Notes: a model not told the origin generated them from the letters alone. Positions 1 through 6,121 are shown, numbered from the stretch's first letter. The stretch: DNA of 6,121 bases from an uncultured Gemmatimonadota bacterium (GCA_903906325.1 CAIVJV010000364.1:1-6121); one strand, 5' to 3'. Translations and numbers: made by a program.

Positions 1-460
1 CCCCATTGAGTCGCGTATGCCACTCGGCCAGCTGCTCCGCGAGGGGTTCGTCCTCGGGATGCGTCCGCTCCGGCGCCCGGCGGGGCCGACTGTTCCGCGC
101 GAGCGGGAAGGTGACGAGCGCCTCGCGCGCGGCCTGCCGCTCCCAGGGCTTCTTCGCCATCACGAAGCGCACGATCTGCACCTGCACATCGGTGGGGGCA
201 TCCACGTAGCCCTCGTGCACCCGGAGTTCGAATCCCTTCACACTGACGAGGATCGAGCGATTCCGCGTGAGCACCACGCGACGCACATGCTGGAGCCCCA
301 GCGAGCGAAGCCGCTCGAAGAACCGCGCCGCGATGCGCGCCGTCTCCTCCGCCTCCCATGGCTCCTCGGTGGGGGACGCCCCTGAGGCCATCGGTTCGTC
401 GGATGGCGCCGGTTCGTCGAAGCCGAAGCCGAGTTGCAGGGTGTCGGGGGACGCCCTCAT
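1..460 (-). CDS. Putative SprT-like zinc metallopeptidase, N-terminal part (cut by window edge)
   Basis: Reading leftward from ATG at 460-458, the frame is open for 153 codons and leaves the window without a stop, so the gene is partial at its 3' end. Residues 1-35 are acidic and proline-rich and probably disordered. Residues 38-60 look helical (FFERLRSLGLQHV). Residues 61-85 form likely strands with a basic stretch (VVLTRNRSILVSV, then FELRVHEGYVDAP). Residues 91-120 look helical again, followed by a basic linker and a helix ending WHTRLNG at the edge. This order resembles the N-terminal part of SprT-like proteins from GC-rich bacteria, where a final helix leads into the zinc-binding HExxH domain. 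That motif would lie outside the window, so the assignment is a recollected resemblance, not a motif match. The start overlaps the stop of the upstream phosphoesterase gene as ATGA, which fixes the start and implies translational coupling. It could instead be an unrelated hypothetical protein. Confidence 0.6.
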   Translation of the reverse strand, partial: MRASPDTLQLGFGFDEPAPSDEPMASGASPTEEPWEAEETARIAARFFERLRSLGLQHVRRVVLTRNRSILVSVKGFELRVHEGYVDAPTDVQVQIVRFVMAKKPWERQAAREALVTFPLARNSRPRRAPERTHPEDEPLAEQLAEWHTRLNG

Positions 461-1275
461 CGCGCGACGACCTGGTCGTGGCGCGACACATAGTCCTGCG
501 CCGACGCCTCCCAGACGCAGGCGCGGAGCGTCAGCGCCTGTGGGGTGACCTCGATCTCCTGCACCGCGGAGGGGAGCCCCCCACGCGTCCGCCCACAGAG
601 GGTGGTCGCATGCGAGACGACCAGCGTACGCCCTCCGATCGGCATCGCCTCGATCCGCGTCTCGTGGTCATGCCCGTTCAGCACGAGATCCGCGCCGGTG
701 GCGACGGCCCGTGCGATCCCATCGGCCCGATCGACGAGCCCCCAGCGCTGCGAGAGCTCGCCGCGCAGGAGATTATGGTGGAAGACGAGCACCTTGAGAT
801 CGCCGGCAGGGGCGGCGGCGAACCGCTCCCGCGCGCGGGCCCACTGGGCCGGACGGATCGCCCCGACCACGCTCAGGTCACGCGCCCGGGTCGTGAGCGT
901 GTAGGGCCGTATGCCATGGCAGGAGTTGAGCCCGACGATCGTCACGCCCGGCAGCTGCAGCGTGGGCTCGAGCTCCGCGCTGATCCACTTGCGATAGCCA
1001 CGCAGGAGCGGCCATTGGATCCCGAGCCCGACCGGCTTCCACCACCACGCCACATCATGATTGCCCGGGACGACGAGCACCGGCGCCTGCGCGCGCAGGG
1101 CATCGAGCCAGGCGGCCGCGGCCCGGAACTGCCACCGGAAGTTGCGCTGCGTGAGATCCCCGCACACGACCACCGCCCCATAGCGCCCCGACGCGACCCG
1201 ACGCGTGATCGCCTCGATCTGCGAGGGGATCGCATGCCGCCCGAAGTGGACGTCGGAGAGCTGGAGGAGGCGCAA
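457..1275 (-). CDS. Calcineurin-like metallophosphoesterase (CpdA/Icc-like)
   Basis: This 272-residue cytoplasmic protein has the full set of dimetal phosphoesterase motifs in order: DVH (Asp8, His10) right after the first strand, GDLTQR (Asp40), GNHD (Asn72, His73), FHHN (His166/His167) and GHDH (His202, His204). These residues bind the two metal ions that activate water to cleave phosphomono- or diesters. The spacing and the GNHD/GHDH forms fit the branch that includes the cyclic-nucleotide phosphodiesterase CpdA and many uncharacterised enzymes, so the substrate cannot be read from sequence. A WWW run follows GNHD at residues 77-79. There is no signal peptide. The start is TTG at 1275-1273, chosen because it places the first metal motif at residue 8 as usual; no Shine-Dalgarno precedes it. 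The gene starts 25 bases after the isocitrate dehydrogenase stop and overlaps the next gene by four bases, so it is probably the middle gene of an operon. Confidence 0.9.
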   Translation of the reverse strand: MRLLQLSDVHFGRHAIPSQIEAITRRVASGRYGAVVVCGDLTQRNFRWQFRAAAAWLDALRAQAPVLVVPGNHDVAWWWKPVGLGIQWPLLRGYRKWISAELEPTLQLPGVTIVGLNSCHGIRPYTLTTRARDLSVVGAIRPAQWARARERFAAAPAGDLKVLVFHHNLLRGELSQRWGLVDRADGIARAVATGADLVLNGHDHETRIEAMPIGGRTLVVSHATTLCGRTRGGLPSAVQEIEVTPQALTLRACVWEASAQDYVSRHDQVVAR

Positions 1276-1280
1276 AACAG

Positions 1281-1304
1281 CAGGGGTCAGGTGACAGGGG
1301 TCAG
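1281..1304. repeat. Ten-base direct repeat at the dehydrogenase/phosphoesterase junction
   Basis: CAGGGGTCAG occurs at 1281-1290 and again at 1295-1304. The second copy contains the stop codon of the dehydrogenase gene (TCA on the plus strand at 1301-1303). Between and partly within them, GTCA-GG-TGAC (1286-1295) is a short dyad. The spacer is only four bases, so this looks like a small local duplication in the 25-base gap upstream of the TTG start. Confidence 0.5.
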
Positions 1305-2323
1305 AGCTTGGCGATCACGGCATCGGTGTACTGCGCCGTCGTCGCGGTGCCACCCACATCGCGCGTCACGGTGCGTCCCTCGCGCAGCGTCGCCTCGATC
1401 GCCTGACGGATGCGCGTGGCCCGCGCCTCCTCGCCGATATGATCGAGGAGCTGACACCCGGCGAGCATCACCGCCGTGGGATTCGCGACCCCCTGCCCCG
1501 CGATATCCGGTGCCGTGCCATGCACCGCTTCGAAGATCGCGGCGGTCTCCCCGATGTTGGCGCCGGGGGTGAGGCCGAGCCCACCGACCAGCCCCGAGGT
1601 GAGATCGGAGAGGATGTCCCCGAAGAGATTCGTCGTCACGATCACGTCGAATCGCTCGGGCCGCATCACGAGCTCCATCGCACAGGCATCGACGATCTTG
1701 TCATCGAAGGCGACGCGCCCCTCGTACGCCGCCGCGACCGTCCGCCCCGTCTCGAGGAAGAGCCCCTGCGAGTACTTGAGGATGTTCGCCTTGTGCACGA
1801 GGGTGACGCGCTTCCGGCCATGACGCACCGCATACTCGAAAGCATACCGCACGATCCGCTCGGCTCCATTGCGCGTGACTACCGCGACCGATTGGGCGAT
1901 CGCATGCGGGTCGTCCCCGACCTTCACATAGTTCTCGATCCCGACGTAGAGCCCTTCGGTGTTCTCACGCACGAGGACGACATCCACATCCTGAAACCGA
2001 TTCGCCGGCAAGACCGACTTGGCTGGCCGCAGATTGGCGTAGAGGTCGAATTCCTTCCGGAGCGCCACGTTGATCGACCGGAACCCCTTCCCCACCGGGG
2101 TCTCGAGGGGCCCCTTGAGCGCGAGTGCGGTGCGGCGGATCGACGCGAGGGTCGCCTCGGGGAGGGGATCCCCATGCGCCTGCACCGCGGCCATCCCCGC
2201 GAGCTGTCGGTCCCAGGCGAGGGGCGCGCCCGCTGCCTCGAGGAGGCGCACGGTGGCCTCGGTGATATCAGGGCCGATCCCATCACCGGGGATCAGGGTC
2301 ACGTCGCGGGGGGAGGCGGTCAC
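1301..2323 (-). CDS. icd: NAD-dependent isocitrate dehydrogenase (isocitrate/isopropylmalate family)
   Basis: The 340-residue product should oxidatively decarboxylate isocitrate to 2-oxoglutarate in the TCA cycle. Family marks run in order: nucleotide-fold start LIPGDGIGPD (10-19); substrate loop TPVGKGFRSINVALRK with Ser83, Asn85, Arg89; YANLRP (Arg99); RENTEGLYVGIE with Arg119 and catalytic Tyr126; HKANILK with catalytic Lys178; metal-binding Asp212, Asp236 and Asp240; and HGTAPDIAG (269-276). Asp273-Ile274 replace the Lys-Tyr pair that grips the NADP phosphate in E. coli Icd, so NAD is the expected cofactor. The RSINVALRK loop favours isocitrate over isopropylmalate; homoisocitrate remains possible. 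Length is normal for the short NAD-type enzymes. I chose GTG at 2323 because upstream codons run as low-complexity Arg/Ala/Pro sequence into the divergent gene. GTG at 2302, giving MTLIPGDG, is the alternative. Neither has a Shine-Dalgarno. It heads the leftward gene group. Confidence 0.92.
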   Translation of the reverse strand: MTASPRDVTLIPGDGIGPDITEATVRLLEAAGAPLAWDRQLAGMAAVQAHGDPLPEATLASIRRTALALKGPLETPVGKGFRSINVALRKEFDLYANLRPAKSVLPANRFQDVDVVLVRENTEGLYVGIENYVKVGDDPHAIAQSVAVVTRNGAERIVRYAFEYAVRHGRKRVTLVHKANILKYSQGLFLETGRTVAAAYEGRVAFDDKIVDACAMELVMRPERFDVIVTTNLFGDILSDLTSGLVGGLGLTPGANIGETAAIFEAVHGTAPDIAGQGVANPTAVMLAGCQLLDHIGEEARATRIRQAIEATLREGRTVTRDVGGTATTAQYTDAVIAKL

Positions 2324-2373
2324 AGGATCGGAGGGAGCAGGAGGAGGCGCGCGCGAGGATCGACGCTCGGCGA

Positions 2374-2402
2374 AAGCTAATCGGCGCCCGATGCCCCCTC
2401 CA
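2374..2402 (-). promoter_or_regulatory. Weak candidate promoter for the isocitrate dehydrogenase operon
   Basis: On the minus strand, TAGCTT (2379-2374) lies in the only AT-rich patch before the dehydrogenase start. TGGAGG sits 17 bases upstream (2402-2397). Each hexamer matches consensus at only three positions, so this is a placement guess based on local composition and spacing. It would give a leader of roughly 45 bases to GTG at 2323. Confidence 0.2.
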
Positions 2403-2414
2403 TGAATCCGACCC

Positions 2415-2443
2415 TCCCGATGGGCGGTCGCGTGGGCTACAAT
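2415..2443 (+). promoter_or_regulatory. Candidate cstA promoter (-10 TACAAT)
   Basis: TACAAT at 2438-2443 matches the sigma-70 -10 consensus at five of six positions and stands out in a GC-rich stretch. The hexamer 17 bases upstream (2415-2420, TCCCGA) is a poor -35, so an activator or another sigma factor may be involved. Transcription starting near 2450 would give a leader of about 25 bases before the cstA ATG. No CRP-type operator could be recognised, although cstA is cAMP-CRP controlled in E. coli. Confidence 0.4.
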
Positions 2444-2445
2444 CG

Positions 2446-2458
2446 GGGGTCGGTCCCC
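2446..2458 (+). promoter_or_regulatory. Small GC hairpin in the cstA leader
   Basis: GGGG (2446-2449), loop TCGGT (2450-2454) and CCCC (2455-2458) can form a short hairpin. It overlaps the predicted transcription start and lies 16 bases before the cstA ATG. The stem has only four pairs, and further C tracts downstream could compete for the G tract. Any regulatory role is inferred. Confidence 0.2.
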
Positions 2459-2474
2459 TCCTCCCCTCCGCTCT

Positions 2475-4562
2475 ATGCCTCGTTGGGTCTCGGCCTTCCT
2501 CTGGGCCGTCGTCTCCCTCGTCGGTGCCGGCGCCTTCGCCGTCCTGGCCCTCTCGCGTGGCGAGACGATCAACGCCGCCTGGCTCCTCACCGCCGCGGTC
2601 TGCACCTACGCGATCGGGTATCGGTTCTACTCCAAGATCCTCGCGGCGAAGGTCTTCGCCCTCGATCCGCACCGGATGACCACGGCGGAGCTCCGCGCCG
2701 ATGGGCGCGACTTCGTCCCGACGAACAAGTGGATCGTCTTCGGGCACCACTTCGCGGCGATCGCGGGGCCGGGGCCGCTCGTGGGACCGACGCTGGCGGC
2801 GCAGTTCGGATTCCTCCCCGGCGCCCTCTGGATCATCGTCGGGGTCGTGATCGGCGGCGCGGTGCAGGACATGGTGATCCTCTGTGCCTCGGTGCGCCGG
2901 AACGGGAAGTCACTCGGGCAGATGGCCAAGGACGAGATCGGCCCCGTCGCGGGGTTCACCGCGCTCGTGGCGGTGCTCGGGATCATGATCATCCTCATCT
3001 CCGTCCTCGCGCTGATCGTGGTGAAGGCGCTGGCGGAGAGCCCGTGGGGGGTGGTGACGGTCGGGCTCACGATCCCGATCGCGATGCTGATGGGCGTCTA
3101 TCTCAAGTACTGGCGCCCCGGGCGCGTGCTCGAGGTGAGCGCGATCGGGATCCTCCTCCTCATCGCGGCGCTCTACGCCGGGCGCTTCGCGGCCGAGCAT
3201 CCGACCCTCGGCCCCCTCTTCACCCTCGCCCCGGTCCCGCTCGCCTTCGCGGTGATGGTCTATGGCTTCGCCGCCGCCGTGATGCCGGTCTGGCTCCTCC
3301 TCGCCCCGCGCGATTACCTCTCCGCGTTCGTGAAGATCGGGGTGGTGGTCGCCTTGGCCGCCGGGATCCTGATCGTCCTCCCGCCACTGCAGATGCCGGC
3401 GGTGACCCCCTTCATCGACGGCACCGGCCCCGTCTTCGCGGGGAAGGTCTTCCCCTTCGTCTTCATCACGATCGCCTGCGGCGCCATCAGCGGCTTCCAC
3501 GCCCTCATCGCCTCCGGCACCACGCCGAAGTTGCTGGAAAATGAGGCCGATGCCCGCATGATCGGCTACGGCGCGATGCTCACCGAGTCGCTCGTGGCCA
3601 CGATGGCGCTCATCGCGGCCTGCGTGCTGACCCCCGGGATCTACTTCGCGATCAACGCGCCGGCGGGAATCATCGGGACCACCGCAGAGAGCGCGGCCCA
3701 GGTGATCGCCACCTGGGGCTTCACCCTCCGCCCCGAGGAGCTCACCGCGCTCGCGGCGCAGGTGGAGGAGGGCTCCCTCCTGTCCCGCACCGGCGGCGCG
3801 CCCTCGTTGGCGGTGGGGATGGCGAAGATCTTCTCCGACGCCATCGGCGGGAGCGCGATGGGGCTCTGGTATCACTTCGCCCTGATGTTCGAGGCGCTCT
3901 TCATCCTCACCACGCTCGACGCCGGCACGCGCGTCGGACGCTTCATGCTCCAGGACCTCGGCAAGCACCTCTGGGCGCCCTTCGGTCGGGTCTCGTGGTA
4001 TCCGGCCGTCCTCCTCTCCAGCGGGCTCTTCGTCGGCTGCTGGGGGTACTTCCTTTACCAAGGCGTCACCGATCCCCTCGGCGGGATCAACTCCCTCTGG
4101 CCCCTCTTCGGGATCGCGAACCAGCTCCTCGCCACCGTCGCCCTCTGCGTGGGGACGACGATCATCATCTCCATGGGGAAGGCGCGCTACGCCTGGATCA
4201 CCCTGACCCCGATGCTCTGGCTCGTGATCGTCACGATGACCGCGGGATGGATGAAGTTGCATGACCTGAATCCCAAGATCGGATTCATCGCGCATGCCAC
4301 CTGGGTCCAGGGCTTCCTGGATGCCGGTGGCCTCCCGCCGGGGGTCGCGAGCGTCGCGGCCGCTGAGCGACTGATCTTCAACGACCGCCTCGATGCCGCG
4401 GTCGCCGCCTTCTTCATGGTCGCCGTCCTCGTGATCCTCGCCGACTCGGCGCGGACCTGGTGGTCCGTGCTCTCGGGCCGGACCCCACGACGTTCGACCG
4501 AGACCCCGCCTATCATCCGGGGGACGCTCCGCCCCGACCCCTCCGTCTCCTCCCTCGACTGA
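2475..4562 (+). CDS. cstA: Carbon starvation protein CstA, inner-membrane pyruvate/peptide transporter
   Basis: The 695-residue polytopic membrane protein is full length for the CstA/BtsT family (about 700 residues). Hallmarks are YRFYSKILAAKVFALD (49-64), VPTNKWIVFGHHFAAIAG (81-98), GPGPLVGP (98-105), GAVQDM (128-133), SGTTPKLL (347-354), RTGGAPSLAVGMAKIF (438-453), DAGTRVGRFMLQDLG (482-496) and DPLGGINSLWPLFGIANQ (533-550). I count roughly 14-16 hydrophobic segments, among them 6-26, 158-183, 219-236, 252-276, 366-391, 508-528, 544-565, 573-592 and 642-656. The last 30 residues are a polar, proline-rich tail. E. coli homologues import pyruvate with protons and CstA was also linked to peptide use; which applies here is not readable. 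ATG at 2475 is preceded by a pyrimidine tract, not a Shine-Dalgarno, with a TACAAT promoter element about 31 bases upstream. The small YbdD-type gene that often follows cstA in enterobacteria is absent; a secreted peptidase gene follows after three bases. Confidence 0.95.
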   Translation: MPRWVSAFLWAVVSLVGAGAFAVLALSRGETINAAWLLTAAVCTYAIGYRFYSKILAAKVFALDPHRMTTAELRADGRDFVPTNKWIVFGHHFAAIAGPGPLVGPTLAAQFGFLPGALWIIVGVVIGGAVQDMVILCASVRRNGKSLGQMAKDEIGPVAGFTALVAVLGIMIILISVLALIVVKALAESPWGVVTVGLTIPIAMLMGVYLKYWRPGRVLEVSAIGILLLIAALYAGRFAAEHPTLGPLFTLAPVPLAFAVMVYGFAAAVMPVWLLLAPRDYLSAFVKIGVVVALAAGILIVLPPLQMPAVTPFIDGTGPVFAGKVFPFVFITIACGAISGFHALIASGTTPKLLENEADARMIGYGAMLTESLVATMALIAACVLTPGIYFAINAPAGIIGTTAESAAQVIATWGFTLRPEELTALAAQVEEGSLLSRTGGAPSLAVGMAKIFSDAIGGSAMGLWYHFALMFEALFILTTLDAGTRVGRFMLQDLGKHLWAPFGRVSWYPAVLLSSGLFVGCWGYFLYQGVTDPLGGINSLWPLFGIANQLLATVALCVGTTIIISMGKARYAWITLTPMLWLVIVTMTAGWMKLHDLNPKIGFIAHATWVQGFLDAGGLPPGVASVAAAERLIFNDRLDAAVAAFFMVAVLVILADSARTWWSVLSGRTPRRSTETPPIIRGTLRPDPSVSSLD

Positions 4563-4565
4563 CCG

Positions 4566-6121
4566 ATGCGCTTCCGCCTGACCGCCCTCCTCGCACTCCC
4601 CCTCGTCGCCACGACGCTCGTCGCTCGCGCCGGGGCGCAGCAGCCCTTCGACCTCTCGGTCAAGAACATCATGCGCGGCCCGGAGCTCTACGGCCGCGAG
4701 CCGCAGAACGTGCGATTCACCGCCGACGGGCAGTGGCTCTACTTCCAATGGCTCGCGCCCGGCGCCCGATGGGATGCGGAGCTCGAGCCGTACCGGGTGG
4801 CGGCGCGCGCCGAGGCGGTACCGGAACGCGTCTCCGCGGCGCACCTGGATTCGGTCGCCCCACTCCTCGCGACGGGCCGTCGCCTGCCGGGCAGCCGCCC
4901 CACCGCGGTGCGCGAGATCGTCACCGCCAACGGGGATCTCTGGCTCCGGAGCCGCACCGGCACCAACGTCACGCTGCGGCGCCTCACGCAGACCGTGGCG
5001 AGCGAGTCGGACGCCCGCCCCTCGCTCGACGGGCGTGAGGTGTTCTATGTGCGAGACCAGAACCTCTTCGCCGTGGACCTGATCACCGGGCTCACGCGAC
5101 AGCTCACCGACATCCGCTCGGGCACGGCGCCGACCGACCCCAAGGCGCCCACGGGCCAGCGCGGGGCGCTCGCGGCGCAGCAGCGCCTCCTCCTCGAGAC
5201 GATCCGCGACGATCTCGCCGCCGACTCCCTCGCGGCGTCACGGCGGCGTGAGGCGGAATCCCGCCGACTCCCGATCGTCTGGATCCCGAGCGCCGAGCGG
5301 ATCACCGGACTCTCCATCTCGCCTGACGGGAAGAGCGCGCTCCTCAGCACCTTCGTCCCGGCGACCGGCGCGCGCGGCTCCGACGTGCCCGATTACATCA
5401 ATCCCGATGGCTATCCGCGGATGATCCCGGGGCGCTCGAAGGTCGGTGATGGGCAGGGCACGCCGAAGGTGGGACATCTGCAGCTCGCGACGGGGAAGAT
5501 CACCTGGCTCACCCTCGCCCCCGATTCGAGCGCGGTGAGCAGCGCGCAGATCGGCGACTGGAGCGATGATGGGCGGTTCGGTCTGCTCTTCGTCACCTCC
5601 GCCGACTTCAAGCATCGCTACCTCTGGTCGCTCGCCTCGGCCACCGGTACGCTGACACTCGTCGACCGGCTGCGGGACGAGGCGTGGGTCAACGGCCCCT
5701 GCTTCGGCTGCATCGGTTGGACCCCGCAGGGGAAGGCCTGGTTCGTCTCCGAGGAGAGCGGGTACGCACACCTCTATGCGGTGAACCCCGACGGGTCAGG
5801 GAAGCAGGCGCTCACGAGTGGCGCGTGGGAGGTGCTGAGCGCCGCGCGCAGCGTGGATGATGCCGCGTTCGACCTCGTCACGAGCGAGCCCTCGCCGTAC
5901 ACGCGCCAGGCGTATCGGATGCCGATGGCCGGCGGGGCCCGGACGCGTCTCACCGCGGGCAACGGCGGCCATGCCCCCGTGATCAGCCCGGTGGACCCGA
6001 ACGTCCTCGCGACGGTCTACTCGACGGCGAACACCCCACCGGAGCTCTTCATCACCCGCGTGGGCGAGGGCCGCATGGCGCAACTCACCACGAGCCCCAC
6101 AACCGAGTTCCAATCGTATGC
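4566..6121 (+). CDS. Secreted S9-family peptidase (dipeptidyl peptidase IV type), N-terminal propeller portion (cut by window edge)
   Basis: The frame is open from ATG at 4566 to the window end (518 complete codons), so the gene is partial at its 3' end. Residues 1-24 form a signal peptide: basic MRFR, a hydrophobic core, and a likely signal peptidase I site after ARAGA, before QQ. The mature part shows repeated beta-propeller blades with D-G turns: FTADGQWLYFQW (51-62), PSLDGREVFYV (152-162), ISPDGKSALLST (251-262), WSDDGRFGLLFV (332-343) and WTPQGKAWFVSEESGYAHLY (385-404). EPSPYTRQAYRMPMAGG (441-457) also fits the DPP IV N-terminal domain. The serine catalytic domain with its GxSxGG nucleophile would follow outside the window, so catalytic competence is untested. 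The likely role is cleaving short peptides outside the cytoplasmic membrane. Residues about 187-236 are a charged, helix-prone insertion, and Cys379/Cys382 form a CxxC. The three-base gap after cstA with no Shine-Dalgarno implies co-transcription, perhaps with translational re-initiation. Confidence 0.88.
   Translation, partial: MRFRLTALLALPLVATTLVARAGAQQPFDLSVKNIMRGPELYGREPQNVRFTADGQWLYFQWLAPGARWDAELEPYRVAARAEAVPERVSAAHLDSVAPLLATGRRLPGSRPTAVREIVTANGDLWLRSRTGTNVTLRRLTQTVASESDARPSLDGREVFYVRDQNLFAVDLITGLTRQLTDIRSGTAPTDPKAPTGQRGALAAQQRLLLETIRDDLAADSLAASRRREAESRRLPIVWIPSAERITGLSISPDGKSALLSTFVPATGARGSDVPDYINPDGYPRMIPGRSKVGDGQGTPKVGHLQLATGKITWLTLAPDSSAVSSAQIGDWSDDGRFGLLFVTSADFKHRYLWSLASATGTLTLVDRLRDEAWVNGPCFGCIGWTPQGKAWFVSEESGYAHLYAVNPDGSGKQALTSGAWEVLSAARSVDDAAFDLVTSEPSPYTRQAYRMPMAGGARTRLTAGNGGHAPVISPVDPNVLATVYSTANTPPELFITRVGEGRMAQLTTSPTTEFQSY

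Larger units (their letters stand above)
2329..2470. repeat. Inverted pair of pyrimidine-rich leader motifs flanking the divergent intergenic region
   Basis: Read in each gene's own direction, the sequence just before the start is nearly the same: CTCCCTCCG then ATCCT and GTG for the dehydrogenase (motif at 2337-2329, minus), and CTCCCCTCCG then CTCT and ATG for cstA (motif at 2461-2470, plus). Each is preceded by another CCTCC block. The two form an imperfect inverted repeat centred near 2399. They occupy the position of a Shine-Dalgarno but have the opposite base content. They could be a translation signal, a dyad operator, or chance pyrimidine bias. Confidence 0.45.

Noticed and set aside
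358..1572. 404-residue plus-strand open frame
   Set aside because: It lies antisense to the phosphoesterase and dehydrogenase genes, is Arg/Pro-rich without any domain pattern, and is a composition artefact.
1439..2380. 313-residue plus-strand open frame
   Set aside because: It is antisense to the dehydrogenase, whose catalytic and cofactor motifs are intact on the minus strand.
2324..2605. N-terminal extension of the dehydrogenase frame to ATG at 2605
   Set aside because: The extra 94 residues are low-complexity, would run through the promoter region into cstA, and are absent from the enzyme family; GTG at 2323 gives a normal length.
2402..3544. 380-residue plus-strand open frame overlapping the start of cstA
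   Set aside because: It is in a different frame from cstA with an Arg/Pro-rich product and no recognisable domain.
4563..4565. Search for a YbdD-like small gene after cstA
   Set aside because: Only three bases separate cstA from the peptidase gene, so there is no room for one.
4530..4566. Possible terminator or separate promoter between cstA and the peptidase gene
   Set aside because: No stem-loop with a T tract and no -10-like hexamer is visible; the sequence is the pyrimidine-rich end of the cstA coding region.
2910..4844. 644-residue open frame on the minus strand opposite cstA
   Set aside because: Its product is a low-complexity Arg/Glu/Gly/Asp/His-rich sequence typical of the antisense frame of a GC-rich gene, and the plus strand encodes an unmistakable CstA.

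Overview
This is a very GC-rich window with strong G/C preference at third codon positions. It carries five protein-coding genes in two divergent groups around a 151-bp gap at about 2324-2474. No RNA gene, mobile element, CRISPR array or clear terminator is visible, and no gene-free stretch exceeds about 150 bases. The base composition, the lack of Shine-Dalgarno sequences, and the mix of CstA, a secreted S9 peptidase and a SprT-like protein suggest a free-living aerobic bacterium. Gemmatimonadota or a similar GC-rich lineage is my best guess, but no marker gene is present to prove it.

Leftward group (minus strand, in transcription order): an NAD-type isocitrate dehydrogenase (2323 to 1301); a calcineurin-like metallophosphoesterase with a TTG start (1275 to 457); and a protein that looks like the N-terminal part of a SprT-like metallopeptidase (460 to beyond the left edge). 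The last two overlap by four bases (ATGA), so they are almost certainly co-translated. A 10-base direct repeat covers the stop codon of the dehydrogenase gene.

Rightward group (plus strand): a full-length carbon starvation transporter, CstA (2475-4562), followed after three bases by a signal-peptide-bearing S9-family (dipeptidyl peptidase IV type) peptidase (4566 to beyond the right edge). In the window the peptidase shows its beta-propeller part; its catalytic domain lies outside. The pairing suggests use of peptides or their breakdown products: the peptidase outside the cytoplasmic membrane, and CstA (pyruvate or peptide uptake) in it.

The divergent gap holds a good -10 hexamer for cstA and a weak one for the dehydrogenase. 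Both genes carry a closely similar pyrimidine-rich leader directly before the start codon where a ribosome binding site would be expected; this is the most unusual sequence feature here. Otherwise the window looks like ordinary core and accessory metabolism. I found no convincing evidence of an undescribed biological system.
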